Assembly (NCBI GenBank): GCA_017476085.1
Contig: JAFVEJ010000045.1
Location: 1-6,255, forward strand
Direction: 5' to 3'
DNA length: 6,255 nucleotides
DNA from: Alphaproteobacteria bacterium
GTDB lineage: Bacteria; Pseudomonadota; Alphaproteobacteria; RF32; CAG-977
Both the position numbers and the translations under genes were made by a program. Below the pieces are notes generated by a model, which saw only the letters and a program-made list of their open reading frames with translations, made no database searches and had not been told where the DNA came from. Of the stretch, positions 1-6,255 are shown piece after piece; the first letter of the stretch is position 1, and every line of letters starts with the position of its first letter.

Positions 1-1362
1 AAAGAAGAAATCGAATTCGGTCAAATGGAAGTAGAGCGAATCTGCCGATTGTACGGTGTGACGCCCGTTCGTGAAGGGTGGGTGGCTCAGGCTTCTTTCT
101 TTGCGCAGTTCCCGACGTATGATATTTATCCCAGAACGTATTCATATTTGTCACGCGCGGCGGCAACGGCGATTAACCTTGAAAAAGCGCCGGAAGGAAA
201 TGCCAGCAGTGACTGGGGGCCCGGACCGATTACGATTTTCAAAACAATCAGCGGTACGGCTTATCGTTGGCAGTTTCATGTGACTGCGGCGGCAAACGCG
301 GTGGCGCATTGCATTTTGTTGGGATCTACCGGTCAAGGTAAAACGACATTGTTGGCTTTCTTAGCCGGGCAGGCAATGAGACATAATGACTTGCGCGTAT
401 ACTTTTTTGACCGTCACAGAGGTGTGGAGGTTTTCTGTCGTTCCATTCAAGGGGCGTATGTGAATTTTGACGGGGATAAAGATTCAACGTCTATGAATCC
501 TTTCTCATGCAGAGACACGCCTGAAAACAGAGCGTTTTTAAGGCGTTGGCTGAAAGCCATTACAATGGTTGACGATGCTGTTTCCGAAAAAGAAATCGCG
601 CGTGCCGTTACGACGGCTTTTGATTATCTGCGTCCGGAAGAACGCACATTGAAAAATCTGCATAAGAGTTGTTTTTCTCCGACAGGAGCAATGCGGCGCG
701 AATTGTTCCGTTGGGTGAACGATCAACAATACGGATTAATTTTCAATTCGCCGAACGACACGTTGGATATGACGGCAAAATTTATCGCTTTTGACTTTAC
801 CCATATTTTTGAAGACGAAGTTTTGGCGCCGGCAGTGATCAGTTACATTATGCAGCGTATTCACAGCGTTTCCGGCGATACGGGGGATCCCAGCCTGATT
901 ATGATTGACGAAACGGCGCCGATGCTGAAGCACCCGATGTTCCGCGATCAATTTGTGATCGGTCTGCAGGAAGGCCGTAAGAAAAGACAGGCGTATTTGT
1001 GTGCTTTCCAACAGCCGAATATCGTAGATTCATTGGGAATGGGCGAAGTGATTCGCGGTCAGTGTCAAACGGTTATTTTCTTCCGTAATCCCCAGGGGAT
1101 GGAAGAGGACTATGAAAACTGGCGTTTAACGCCGCATGAGCGTGATTTTGTTTTCGGCCGTTCGTTTAAAGATTTAAAATACGCTATTTTGGTGGCGCGC
1201 CCGGCCGTGGGGGAATCTGTTATTTTAGATGTAAACTTGGGAGGGCTGGGGCCGTTCTTGAAGCTTTATTCGTCAGGCCGGAAACATGTTTTGCTGGCGG
1301 AGCAATTAATGAAAGAATACGGTCCGGAAGGCTTTGTTGAAAAGTATCTCGAAGTGGCTTAA
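1..1362 (+). CDS. virB4: VirB4-family type IV secretion ATPase, C-terminal part (5' partial)
   Basis: The frame is open from base 1, so the gene begins upstream and the ATG at 25 is internal. The 453 residues seen cover the ATPase half of a family usually near 800 residues. Landmarks, numbered from base 1: the family's pre-Walker segment with WGPGPITIFKT at 72-82 and FHV near 94; Walker A GSTGQGKTT at 108-116; FFDRHRG near 135-141 and MNPF at 165-168, as in VirB4 (FFDKDRG, NPF); Walker B LIMIDE ending D303-E304; the post-Walker-B segment AFQQPN at 335-340, where most members have TQ; FFRNPQG near 360-366; and the typical end SGRK...LAEQLMKEYG. VirB4 hydrolyses ATP at the inner membrane to drive pilus assembly and substrate transfer. 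One oddity: the usual DEAW after Walker B reads DETAP. A terminator follows directly. Family assignment is firm; the subtype (VirB, Trb or other) cannot be fixed without the N-terminus. Confidence 0.9.
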   Translation, partial: KEEIEFGQMEVERICRLYGVTPVREGWVAQASFFAQFPTYDIYPRTYSYLSRAAATAINLEKAPEGNASSDWGPGPITIFKTISGTAYRWQFHVTAAANAVAHCILLGSTGQGKTTLLAFLAGQAMRHNDLRVYFFDRHRGVEVFCRSIQGAYVNFDGDKDSTSMNPFSCRDTPENRAFLRRWLKAITMVDDAVSEKEIARAVTTAFDYLRPEERTLKNLHKSCFSPTGAMRRELFRWVNDQQYGLIFNSPNDTLDMTAKFIAFDFTHIFEDEVLAPAVISYIMQRIHSVSGDTGDPSLIMIDETAPMLKHPMFRDQFVIGLQEGRKKRQAYLCAFQQPNIVDSLGMGEVIRGQCQTVIFFRNPQGMEEDYENWRLTPHERDFVFGRSFKDLKYAILVARPAVGESVILDVNLGGLGPFLKLYSSGRKHVLLAEQLMKEYGPEGFVEKYLEVA

Positions 1363-1367
1363 TGATC

Positions 1368-1404
1368 AAAAAAGACAGAGTGGAGAAAATTCTGTCTTTT
1401 TTTT
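1368..1404 (+). terminator. Rho-independent terminator after virB4
   Basis: A perfect 12-bp stem pairs AAAAAAGACAGA (1368-1379) with TCTGTCTTTTTT (1391-1402) around an 11-nt loop, and the T-run continues to 1404. It starts 5 nt after the virB4 stop codon. Because the upstream arm begins with six A residues, it could also terminate transcription coming from the right. It should separate the virB4 transcript from the downstream operon. Confidence 0.9.
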
Positions 1405-1429
1405 GTCATAATTGCCTTAATAAAAACCA

Positions 1430-1458
1430 TTGTTTCGCCATAATTATATGGTTACACT
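1430..1458 (+). promoter_or_regulatory. Candidate sigma-70-type promoter for the exported-protein operon
   Basis: TTGTTT (1430-1435) and TACACT (1453-1458) are 17 nt apart, matching -35 and -10 boxes at about four of six positions each. The region is AT-rich, lies between the terminator and the first gene, and is the only sizeable gap in the window, so a promoter is expected here. The exact boxes are uncertain; the TATATT/TTTAAT stretch just downstream is an alternative -10 region. Confidence 0.4.
1438..1451. repeat. Small palindrome in the promoter spacer, possible operator
   Basis: CCATA (1438-1442) and TATGG (1447-1451) form an inverted repeat around ATTA. It falls between the proposed -35 and -10 boxes, where a bound repressor would block polymerase. 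Short AT-rich palindromes are common by chance, so the operator role is only a suggestion. Confidence 0.2.
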
Positions 1459-1501
1459 ATATTTAATAGGCAAGTTTTGTGTGCAAGGCCATGAATATTA
1501 T

Positions 1502-1509
1502 AAAGGAGG
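1502..1509 (+). promoter_or_regulatory. Strong ribosome binding site fixing the start of gene A
   Basis: AAAGGAGG lies 5 nt before the ATG at 1515. It decides between this ATG and two upstream in-frame starts (GTG 1479, ATG 1491) that lack such a site and would extend the signal peptide. Confidence 0.85.
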
Positions 1510-1514
1510 CTTCT

Positions 1515-2198
1515 ATGACATACTTAAAGAAATCAGCGATATTCGGTTTAGTGGCTGTTTCTTTTCTTTTTCGCACGGGAACAGTACAAGCTATTCCTAT
1601 TCCGACAATCGGGGCGGAATTGGCAACGCAGATTGATCAGTTGACCAAACATATTGATGAATTAAAAAAGGTCAAAGACCAAATTATGAACGGTATTGAA
1701 CAAGCCAAAGCAATGGGGGATAAGCTCAGTATGGACGCTTTGAAGGCGTTCGCGACGGGGCAGGCCAAAGCGGCTTTAAGCGGCGGAATAAAAGCTTTGG
1801 ATATTCCTCAGGAAATGACAAAAGCTGGTTTTTCCGAGGATGTTATGAAAGATCCTGAAAAGATAACGGATGTTATTGGGAAACTTAAAAAATCCGGAAC
1901 GGCTGAAGATGGCAAATTCGATATTGATGCTCGCAAAGTTTGTTGGGAAGCTAAAGAAAGCATGTCTAAAGAATTGGCCAAGAGTTCTTTGGCCAACTCA
2001 TTTGCGCTGCAGCAAAATCTGGCCGACGGTGAAGATATGAAAAAAGCTCAGGAAGCCAGCAGCGCTTCTGATGATCAGATGCAGCAGCTCGGCGCTCTTG
2101 TGGCGACGATGAAAGTTCAGTATCAACAGGCGGCGTCTTCGGCGGTAATGTCGGCAATGTCTCTTGCTAATTCTTCTTTGGAATCGATGTGCAATTAA
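1515..2198 (+). CDS. Exported VirB5/TrbJ-like protein (gene A)
   Basis: The product has 227 residues, a usual VirB5 size. Residues 1-26 are a Sec signal peptide (K5-K6, a hydrophobic core, cleavage after VQA), so it should act in the periplasm or on the pilus. The mature protein opens IPIPTIGAELATQI and runs into a long helix to about residue 70, as in VirB5/TrbJ proteins. A GQAKAALSGGIKAL segment (82-95) recurs in gene C. The C-terminal third is Ala/Gln/Ser-rich helix (QQNLADGEDMKKAQEAS, then QMQQLGALVATMK), resembling the paired C-terminal helices of VirB5/TrbJ. Two cysteines, C143 and C226, could form a disulfide. It is the first gene of the operon, in the place where virB5 often follows virB4. 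Known: VirB5 is a minor pilin that helps host or recipient contact. Inferred: this protein plays that part. A generic helical secreted protein remains possible. Confidence 0.7.
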   Translation: MTYLKKSAIFGLVAVSFLFRTGTVQAIPIPTIGAELATQIDQLTKHIDELKKVKDQIMNGIEQAKAMGDKLSMDALKAFATGQAKAALSGGIKALDIPQEMTKAGFSEDVMKDPEKITDVIGKLKKSGTAEDGKFDIDARKVCWEAKESMSKELAKSSLANSFALQQNLADGEDMKKAQEASSASDDQMQQLGALVATMKVQYQQAASSAVMSAMSLANSSLESMCN

Positions 2199-2228
2199 TT
2201 TGTTCCTAATATAAGATGGAGAAAAACA

Positions 2229-2909
2229 ATGTTACGAAAATACACGCTTATTGCTTCCGTCTTAGTCATTTTCGGAATGCCTGTTAATGCCCGCGCGCAA
2301 ACGACGTTGGATATTTCTATGAAAATTCAGGCGATTCTGGATCAGTTTTCGGAAATCCGTTCCGGTTTGAAACAAATTCAGTCCAGTATGAATATTGAAA
2401 CGATGCTTCAAAATCTGGGCGGCGGCGGCGATTGGAAAGAAATGCTGAAAAATGCCGCGGGCGGAATTTTTGACCGCAACGCCGAAAAAGGGGGAACAAA
2501 ACAGGCTTTTTTGGTCGTTCCCGAGGAATTGGCCGATAAGACAGATGATCCTGACGCGGTGAAGAAATGGCTTGAGAAAAATATGTATGCCGCTGCTGAT
2601 GCAACGGTGGCGGAAGTCGATGAAATAGTGAGAAAACGTTCCGAATTTCAATATACTGCTTTGCTGTCAGGATATGGAAAGGTTGTTTCGCTTCGCAAAC
2701 AATTGGACAAGGATATTGAAACGATTGATCAGTTGAAACAGGATGCGGAAAGTAAAGATTCGGAAACCGATTTGCAGAATGAGATTAATAAATTGGCTTT
2801 GTTGAAGCTTGAGCAGACAAACTATCAGCAACTGTTGGAGGCAACGCAGTCGCATATTGACGGAACATACGCGATTGTACCTACAAACAGAAGCAAGACG
2901 GAACAGTAA
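2229..2909 (+). CDS. Exported helical protein, probable VirB5/TrbJ-like paralogue (gene B)
   Basis: The product has 226 residues. The ATG has GGAG (2218-2221) 7 nt upstream and sits 30 nt after gene A. Residues 1-23 form a signal peptide (basic start MLRKY, hydrophobic core, cleavage after ARA). The mature start QTTLDISMKIQAIL lines up loosely with PTFDVAKLASLI of gene C. A Gly-rich turn, LGGGGDW, lies at 63-69. Residues 125-208 are almost continuous predicted helix, with charged heptad-like stretches (LRKQLDKDIETIDQLKQD, EINKLALLKLEQTNYQQLL), suggesting a coiled-coil hairpin. There are no cysteines, unlike gene A. Size, export signal and position point to a second minor-pilin-like component, but similarity to known VirB5 is weak by eye; it may instead be an accessory or chaperone-like periplasmic factor. 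Confidence 0.6.
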   Translation: MLRKYTLIASVLVIFGMPVNARAQTTLDISMKIQAILDQFSEIRSGLKQIQSSMNIETMLQNLGGGGDWKEMLKNAAGGIFDRNAEKGGTKQAFLVVPEELADKTDDPDAVKKWLEKNMYAAADATVAEVDEIVRKRSEFQYTALLSGYGKVVSLRKQLDKDIETIDQLKQDAESKDSETDLQNEINKLALLKLEQTNYQQLLEATQSHIDGTYAIVPTNRSKTEQ

Positions 2910-2912
2910 TCG

Positions 2913-2920
2913 GGTGGAGG
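2913..2920 (+). promoter_or_regulatory. Ribosome binding site fixing the start of gene C
   Basis: GGTGGAGG lies 5 nt before the ATG at 2926. It rules out the upstream in-frame ATG at 2809, which lies inside gene B and would bury the signal peptide 39 residues into the protein. Confidence 0.8.
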
Positions 2921-2925
2921 TTGAT

Positions 2926-3711
2926 ATGAAAAAGCAAATATTTTTAACAGGAATGCTGACACTTGCTTTGCTGACGCCCGTTTCTGACGCCAACGCTCAA
3001 GGGTATCCGACATTTGACGTGGCAAAGCTGGCCTCTTTGATTACGAACCTGATCGGTCGTTTTCAGCCGGTGCCGCAGGTTTTAAGCCGGGTTAACCAGG
3101 TAAAGTCAACAATTGCTCAGGTCCAGGCGGTCGGGCAGGCGGCTCTTTCAGGAGATTTGAAAGCGTTGGGTCAGGCCGCCGCCGCAGGATTGCAGAGTGA
3201 CGCGTTTTCCGGCGGAAAGCCGAAATCGGATATTGAAACGGCGGCGCAAGGCGATAACGGGGCTGCAGATGCGTCCAAGAAAATCAAAGAAACGCTCTTT
3301 TCTTTGCAGGATGGTAAGAAATTAAGTGTGGACGAGATATCTGCCATCAGAGAGGCAAGAAAAGAACTGAAGAAAAATGCTGATACCGAAGTTTTTGCTA
3401 AGGCATTATATATGACGATGAATGCGCCGAAAATGTCGGAAGAACGGTTTAAAAAAGCCGATGAAGCGATGAAAAACGCGGAAACGATTCAAGATGGCGT
3501 TAATGCGAATACGCTGATGCTTATGGCGGGGAACTTTGAACGTTTAAACCAGATTTCCATAGATTTGGCTAATATGAAGAAATTGACGATCGAAAAAGTC
3601 AATAAAATGCCAACGTCCGGTTACAAAAAACCGGAAGCGGTCAAAGGGATGGAAATAGGTGGAGTTACATACTCTGATGAAGAAAAGGATGAAGCCAATG
3701 TTGATTTGTAA
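2926..3711 (+). CDS. Exported VirB5/TrbJ-like protein (gene C)
   Basis: The product has 261 residues and starts 16 nt after gene B. Residues 1-24 are a signal peptide (MKK, hydrophobic core, cleavage after ANA). The mature protein begins QGYPTFDVAKLASLI, very like the G-x-P-x-F-D...L...I opening of VirB5/TrbJ proteins and like GLPVFDFTSVPAII in gene D. It continues with helix, then GQAALSGDLKAL (70-81), shared with gene A. A flexible Gly/Ser/Asp-rich stretch (about 90-117) precedes a mostly helical half (133-226) rich in Lys and Glu, and a polar tail (from about 230) ends in acidic residues. No cysteines. Inferred role: periplasmic or surface minor pilin-like component of the T4SS. The extra linker and tail make it longer than classical VirB5. 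Its last codons overlap the start of gene D, so the two are probably translationally coupled. Confidence 0.7.
   Translation: MKKQIFLTGMLTLALLTPVSDANAQGYPTFDVAKLASLITNLIGRFQPVPQVLSRVNQVKSTIAQVQAVGQAALSGDLKALGQAAAAGLQSDAFSGGKPKSDIETAAQGDNGAADASKKIKETLFSLQDGKKLSVDEISAIREARKELKKNADTEVFAKALYMTMNAPKMSEERFKKADEAMKNAETIQDGVNANTLMLMAGNFERLNQISIDLANMKKLTIEKVNKMPTSGYKKPEAVKGMEIGGVTYSDEEKDEANVDL
3685..3689 (+). promoter_or_regulatory. Ribosome binding site of gene D, inside gene C
   Basis: AAGGA (part of AAAAGGA) lies 8 nt before the ATG at 3698 and within the end of gene C. The alternative in-frame ATG at 3716 (MKKTF) is preceded by an AT-rich stretch with no such site, so 3698 is preferred. Confidence 0.55.
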
Positions 3712-4468
3712 TAAAATGAAAAAAACATTTTTGGCTGTAGGCTTAGTGTTGGCTTTTTCAACTTCTCAGGCGCAGGCCAAATGTATGCCGGTAAACCCGA
3801 TCTGTTTGTTTCAGATGCTGCTGAAAATCACCCCGGGGCTTCCTGTCTTTGACTTTACGTCTGTTCCTGCGATTATTCCGCATGTTCCGGCGGCATTGTT
3901 AAAGGAAGGACAGGCAAAGTTAAAGGAAGTTGCGGATAACGCATTGGAAAAATTACGTTCGGGACAATTACCGTCTTTGGCGGATATTAAACTTGAACCG
4001 CCCAGCTTTACCGGAGCTACGACGGCACAAGGCGAAGAGTTTGCTTCTTTGGAGGCCTTTCCCGTAACGGACGGTGAAGATCCTTTGGCTATAGCCAAGG
4101 CTGTTGAAGCAATCTTTCTGCGTCCCGGCTGGAATGAAAATGGTTCTAAGATAACGAATTATGATTCATTATTAATGCGGTATTATCATTCGCAGTTCGA
4201 CTTTAATAATGCGACCGAAATTATGGGATTCAGCTCATATATGCAGAATAAAGTGGAGGAATTGATGACTGCCGCTGAAGATATCCAGAAACAAATCGAA
4301 AGTGCCGACGATTTAAATAAAGCGCAGCGTGCGAATTATGCGGCACATTTGATGGAGTATCAATTAATGATCATTCAGAATCAAATAAAAGCGGCCACAA
4401 TGCAATCAACAATAGCGACAAGCTTAAAAGGCTTTATTCTGGATAAGCCTGTTTTCGGAAATATGTAG
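3698..4468 (+). CDS. Exported VirB5/TrbJ-like protein with N-terminal Cys pair (gene D)
   Basis: The product has 256 residues from ATG 3698, overlapping gene C by 14 nt; starting at 3716 would remove six residues and still leave a complete signal peptide. The signal ends AQA at residue 27. The mature chain starts with two cysteines seven apart (C29, C36), suggesting a small disulfide loop; K28 before C29 is not a lipobox, so a lipoprotein is unlikely. GLPVFDFTSVPAII (47-60) matches the opening of gene C and the VirB5/TrbJ pattern, followed by a helix and LRSGQLPSLADI (86-97), which recalls LSGDLKAL in gene C. A Pro/Thr-rich middle leads to a strong helical region (about 172-245) with IQKQIESADDLNKAQ and HLMEYQLMIIQNQIKAA, the best match in the window to the C-terminal helices of VirB5/TrbJ. 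Likely a pilus-associated or periplasmic T4SS component. Confidence 0.7.
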   Translation: MLICNKMKKTFLAVGLVLAFSTSQAQAKCMPVNPICLFQMLLKITPGLPVFDFTSVPAIIPHVPAALLKEGQAKLKEVADNALEKLRSGQLPSLADIKLEPPSFTGATTAQGEEFASLEAFPVTDGEDPLAIAKAVEAIFLRPGWNENGSKITNYDSLLMRYYHSQFDFNNATEIMGFSSYMQNKVEELMTAAEDIQKQIESADDLNKAQRANYAAHLMEYQLMIIQNQIKAATMQSTIATSLKGFILDKPVFGNM

Positions 4469-4494
4469 CTATTCGGTAAAGATAGGAGAAGAAA

Positions 4495-6255
4495 ATGAAA
4501 CCTACTTTAAAAAACACACTAATGACATTGACAATCTTGTCTGCGGGCTTTTTTGTCCTTTCTTCCGGGGTAGCTCAAGCCGGTTATCGGAAACCCAAAG
4601 CAAAGCCGGTTGCGGCAAATGTCAGCTTTAAGCAATATCCGAAATTGGGTGAAGTTAAGGCGGAAGTGAATACGGCTTTGAATTTGCACCAAACGGCGGT
4701 AGCTTTATTGGCGGATAAAAAGCAACTGGAAGAATACAAGGCAAGTATAGAAAAATATAATGAAATCGTAAGGCGTTTGAATGAAAACACCGGCTGCAAC
4801 ATTAGTTTGCTGAATCAAAACTTTACGGATGGTGCGGCTGTTTGGGAGGCGGTATCTGCTTATGCGGAAAACACGTCTTCCACACTGTTGGCCGAAGCTT
4901 CGGATTCTTTAGGGGATGCTGATGCGTCGGCTCAATTGGGGGCATTGGAAAACAAAATGAATGCCGGTGATTCTTCCGCAGACAGCGGTTCCGCTGCGGC
5001 AGTTGCTTCTAATTCGCCTTATGCCAATATCAATGAAAATACTTCGGAAGCCGAAGCTAACGCGATGGTCAGCGCCGGTAAAGCGCAAGCTGAAAGCGGA
5101 ACGACGGATGCGGATATGGATATTGACGAAGCTTCCAAATTTGGAAAAATCCGTTGGGATGTCGGATATGCGGTTTTAAAAAATATTTATGCGCATCCGC
5201 AGGAATGGGGGACGGTGAAGAAAAAATTCCAGCCGTGGATTGATCAGAAGCATATCTATGATGTTTATTTGGAAAAACATTATCAGGAAATGGAAAAGAA
5301 CTATGTCTTTAATCCGTTAAGACCGTTCCCGGTCAAACCGAAAATGACGAAAAATGACAGTTATCTTCCGGAAGATTATTACAATGATACTGTTCCTGAC
5401 GTGACTGTTTCTTCAGAGGATTATCGGGATGCGACTGCTACGGCGGACGATAAATGGTGCGGTCAGACAGACGGCAAGAAAAATGTCTGCGCCCGCGTTA
5501 ATAAAGGGCGTTTGTATACGTTGCATCAGGCGTATGTTGCGGCATTGGCTACATATGATCTGAAAGAAGGGGTTCCCGCTCCGGATATGAAAGCGCCCTA
5601 TTTGCCGCAAAAACCGTTGCCGCCTTGGCGCGAATCTGTTTATATTATGAATGTTGAAAAGCAAATTCCCGAAATCGCGTCGGATTTACCGGATCCGTGG
5701 TATAAGGTTACGCAGAATATCGATAACTTTACCAACCAGGGTGAATTGTCTAATTTGGTGGAAAGACACGGCAGTAAGGTCAGATATCGTCCGGGGGATT
5801 ATGATTCGACTACCGGAGAAATTAAAAATGATTCTCATGGTATTCCTAAATTGCCGATTCCGTTGATGGTAAATCGAATCAGTTCATATTTGGCGCTGCT
5901 TTCTGCCAAAGAGGAACAGGAACCGATTAAAGACCGCGCAATCGCTTCTATTAAAGAAATGAATGAAAATATCATTTCTACGTTGAGCAAGGTGGGATAT
6001 ACTTTGCCGAATGCGGACAGCTTTGATTTGGCTAAAGACAGTGACTATAAAATGGCTTTAGCGAAGTTGGGAGAGCTGCAGAATATGAAAATTGCGGCCG
6101 CTAAAGCGAAAATGCAGGATTTAAGATCGTCTTTCGGCGGTAAATTGATGCCTTCTGTCAATCAGGTCTTGGCGGAAGAAACGGTGACTATGAATGCGTT
6201 GCAGACAGATACGGAGTTTTTGGTCAATGTGACGCGTGATAATGCCAAAGAAATA
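4495..6255 (+). CDS. Large exported protein of unknown function, 3' partial (gene E)
   Basis: The frame stays open from ATG 4495 to the last base: 587 codons with no stop. AGGAG (4484-4488) lies 6 nt upstream, and the gap to gene D is 26 nt. Residues 1-29 are a signal peptide ending VAQA. The visible parts are a basic mature start; a helix with coiled-coil look (about 54-97); a low-complexity Ala/Ser/Asp/Glu/Asn linker (about 132-213); an aromatic and proline-rich core (217-460) with many Trp and Tyr and two cysteines ten apart (C322, C332; a third is C101); and a helical region (461 to the edge) with KMALAKLGELQNMKIAAAKAK. No membrane segment is seen after the signal, so it is not VirB6, the usual neighbour after virB5. 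I do not recognise the family. Its place in the operon suggests a periplasmic or surface part of the same apparatus, perhaps an adhesin-like or structural protein; this is inference. Confidence 0.75.
   Translation, partial: MKPTLKNTLMTLTILSAGFFVLSSGVAQAGYRKPKAKPVAANVSFKQYPKLGEVKAEVNTALNLHQTAVALLADKKQLEEYKASIEKYNEIVRRLNENTGCNISLLNQNFTDGAAVWEAVSAYAENTSSTLLAEASDSLGDADASAQLGALENKMNAGDSSADSGSAAAVASNSPYANINENTSEAEANAMVSAGKAQAESGTTDADMDIDEASKFGKIRWDVGYAVLKNIYAHPQEWGTVKKKFQPWIDQKHIYDVYLEKHYQEMEKNYVFNPLRPFPVKPKMTKNDSYLPEDYYNDTVPDVTVSSEDYRDATATADDKWCGQTDGKKNVCARVNKGRLYTLHQAYVAALATYDLKEGVPAPDMKAPYLPQKPLPPWRESVYIMNVEKQIPEIASDLPDPWYKVTQNIDNFTNQGELSNLVERHGSKVRYRPGDYDSTTGEIKNDSHGIPKLPIPLMVNRISSYLALLSAKEEQEPIKDRAIASIKEMNENIISTLSKVGYTLPNADSFDLAKDSDYKMALAKLGELQNMKIAAAKAKMQDLRSSFGGKLMPSVNQVLAEETVTMNALQTDTEFLVNVTRDNAKEI

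Noticed and set aside
1479..1514. Upstream starts for gene A (GTG 1479, ATG 1491)
   Set aside because: Neither has a good ribosome binding site, while ATG 1515 has AAAGGAGG at ideal spacing and gives a normal signal peptide.
1430..1636. Forward reading frame of 68 codons overlapping the start of gene A
   Set aside because: It covers the promoter region and runs out of frame into gene A; no ribosome binding site and no recognisable product.
2262..2651. Reverse-strand frame of 129 codons opposite gene B
   Set aside because: Composition looks like the complement of a helical coding gene, with no domain or clear start signal; gene B has a signal peptide, RBS and operon context.
2809..2925. N-terminal extension of gene C into gene B
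   Set aside because: It would place the signal peptide internally; ATG 2926 has a strong RBS.
3779..3784. Possible lipoprotein cysteine at the mature start of gene D
   Set aside because: The residues before C29 are QAQAK; a lipobox needs a small residue directly before Cys and usually Leu at -3, so a normal AQA signal peptidase I site fits better.
3811..4098. Reverse-strand frame of 95 codons opposite gene D
   Set aside because: No start context or recognisable product; lies fully within a well-supported gene.
4961..5179. Forward frame of 72 codons inside gene E
   Set aside because: Out-of-frame shadow of gene E, which is open across this region; the product is rich in Arg, Lys and Pro with no motif.
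5651..5866. Forward frame of 71 codons inside gene E
   Set aside because: Arg/Ile-rich out-of-frame shadow with no supporting start signal.

Overview
The window carries part of a type IV secretion system (T4SS) or conjugation locus of a Gram-negative bacterium. Evidence is the C-terminal part of a VirB4 ATPase, followed on the same strand by five consecutive genes whose products all begin with a Sec-type signal peptide ending in an A-x-A cleavage site. Base composition is moderate, with strong AGGAG-type ribosome binding sites. An uncultured, possibly host-associated alphaproteobacterium would fit, but the window has no taxonomic marker and this is only a guess.

Layout. 1-1362 is the 3' part of virB4, open at the left edge. 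1363-1514 is the only real intergenic gap: it holds a strong 12-bp-stem rho-independent terminator right after virB4, then an AT-rich stretch with a plausible sigma-70-type promoter and a small palindrome. From 1515 to the right edge runs a tight operon of five genes (gaps of 30, 16, -14 and 26 nt). Genes A (1515-2198), B (2229-2909), C (2926-3711) and D (3698-4468) encode exported, mostly helical proteins of about 226-261 residues. Gene E (4495 to the edge) encodes a much larger exported protein of at least 587 residues with no stop inside the window.

Interpretation. VirB4 is the cytoplasmic/inner-membrane ATPase that energises pilus and machine assembly; virB5, encoding the minor pilin or pilus-tip adhesin, often follows it. 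Here the virB5 position is taken by a run of dissimilar proteins. Genes A, B, C and D share a recognisable mature N-terminus, best seen as GYPTFD in C and GLPVFD in D, resembling the start of VirB5/TrbJ proteins. A and C also share a GQA-AALSG-KAL segment. The most economical reading is a tandemly duplicated, strongly diverged VirB5/TrbJ-like family with its own promoter, ending in (or followed by) a large exported protein that I do not recognise. The expanded set and the large gene E are the parts most likely to be undescribed.

No tRNA, rRNA, CRISPR array, insertion sequence or convincing reverse-strand gene was seen.
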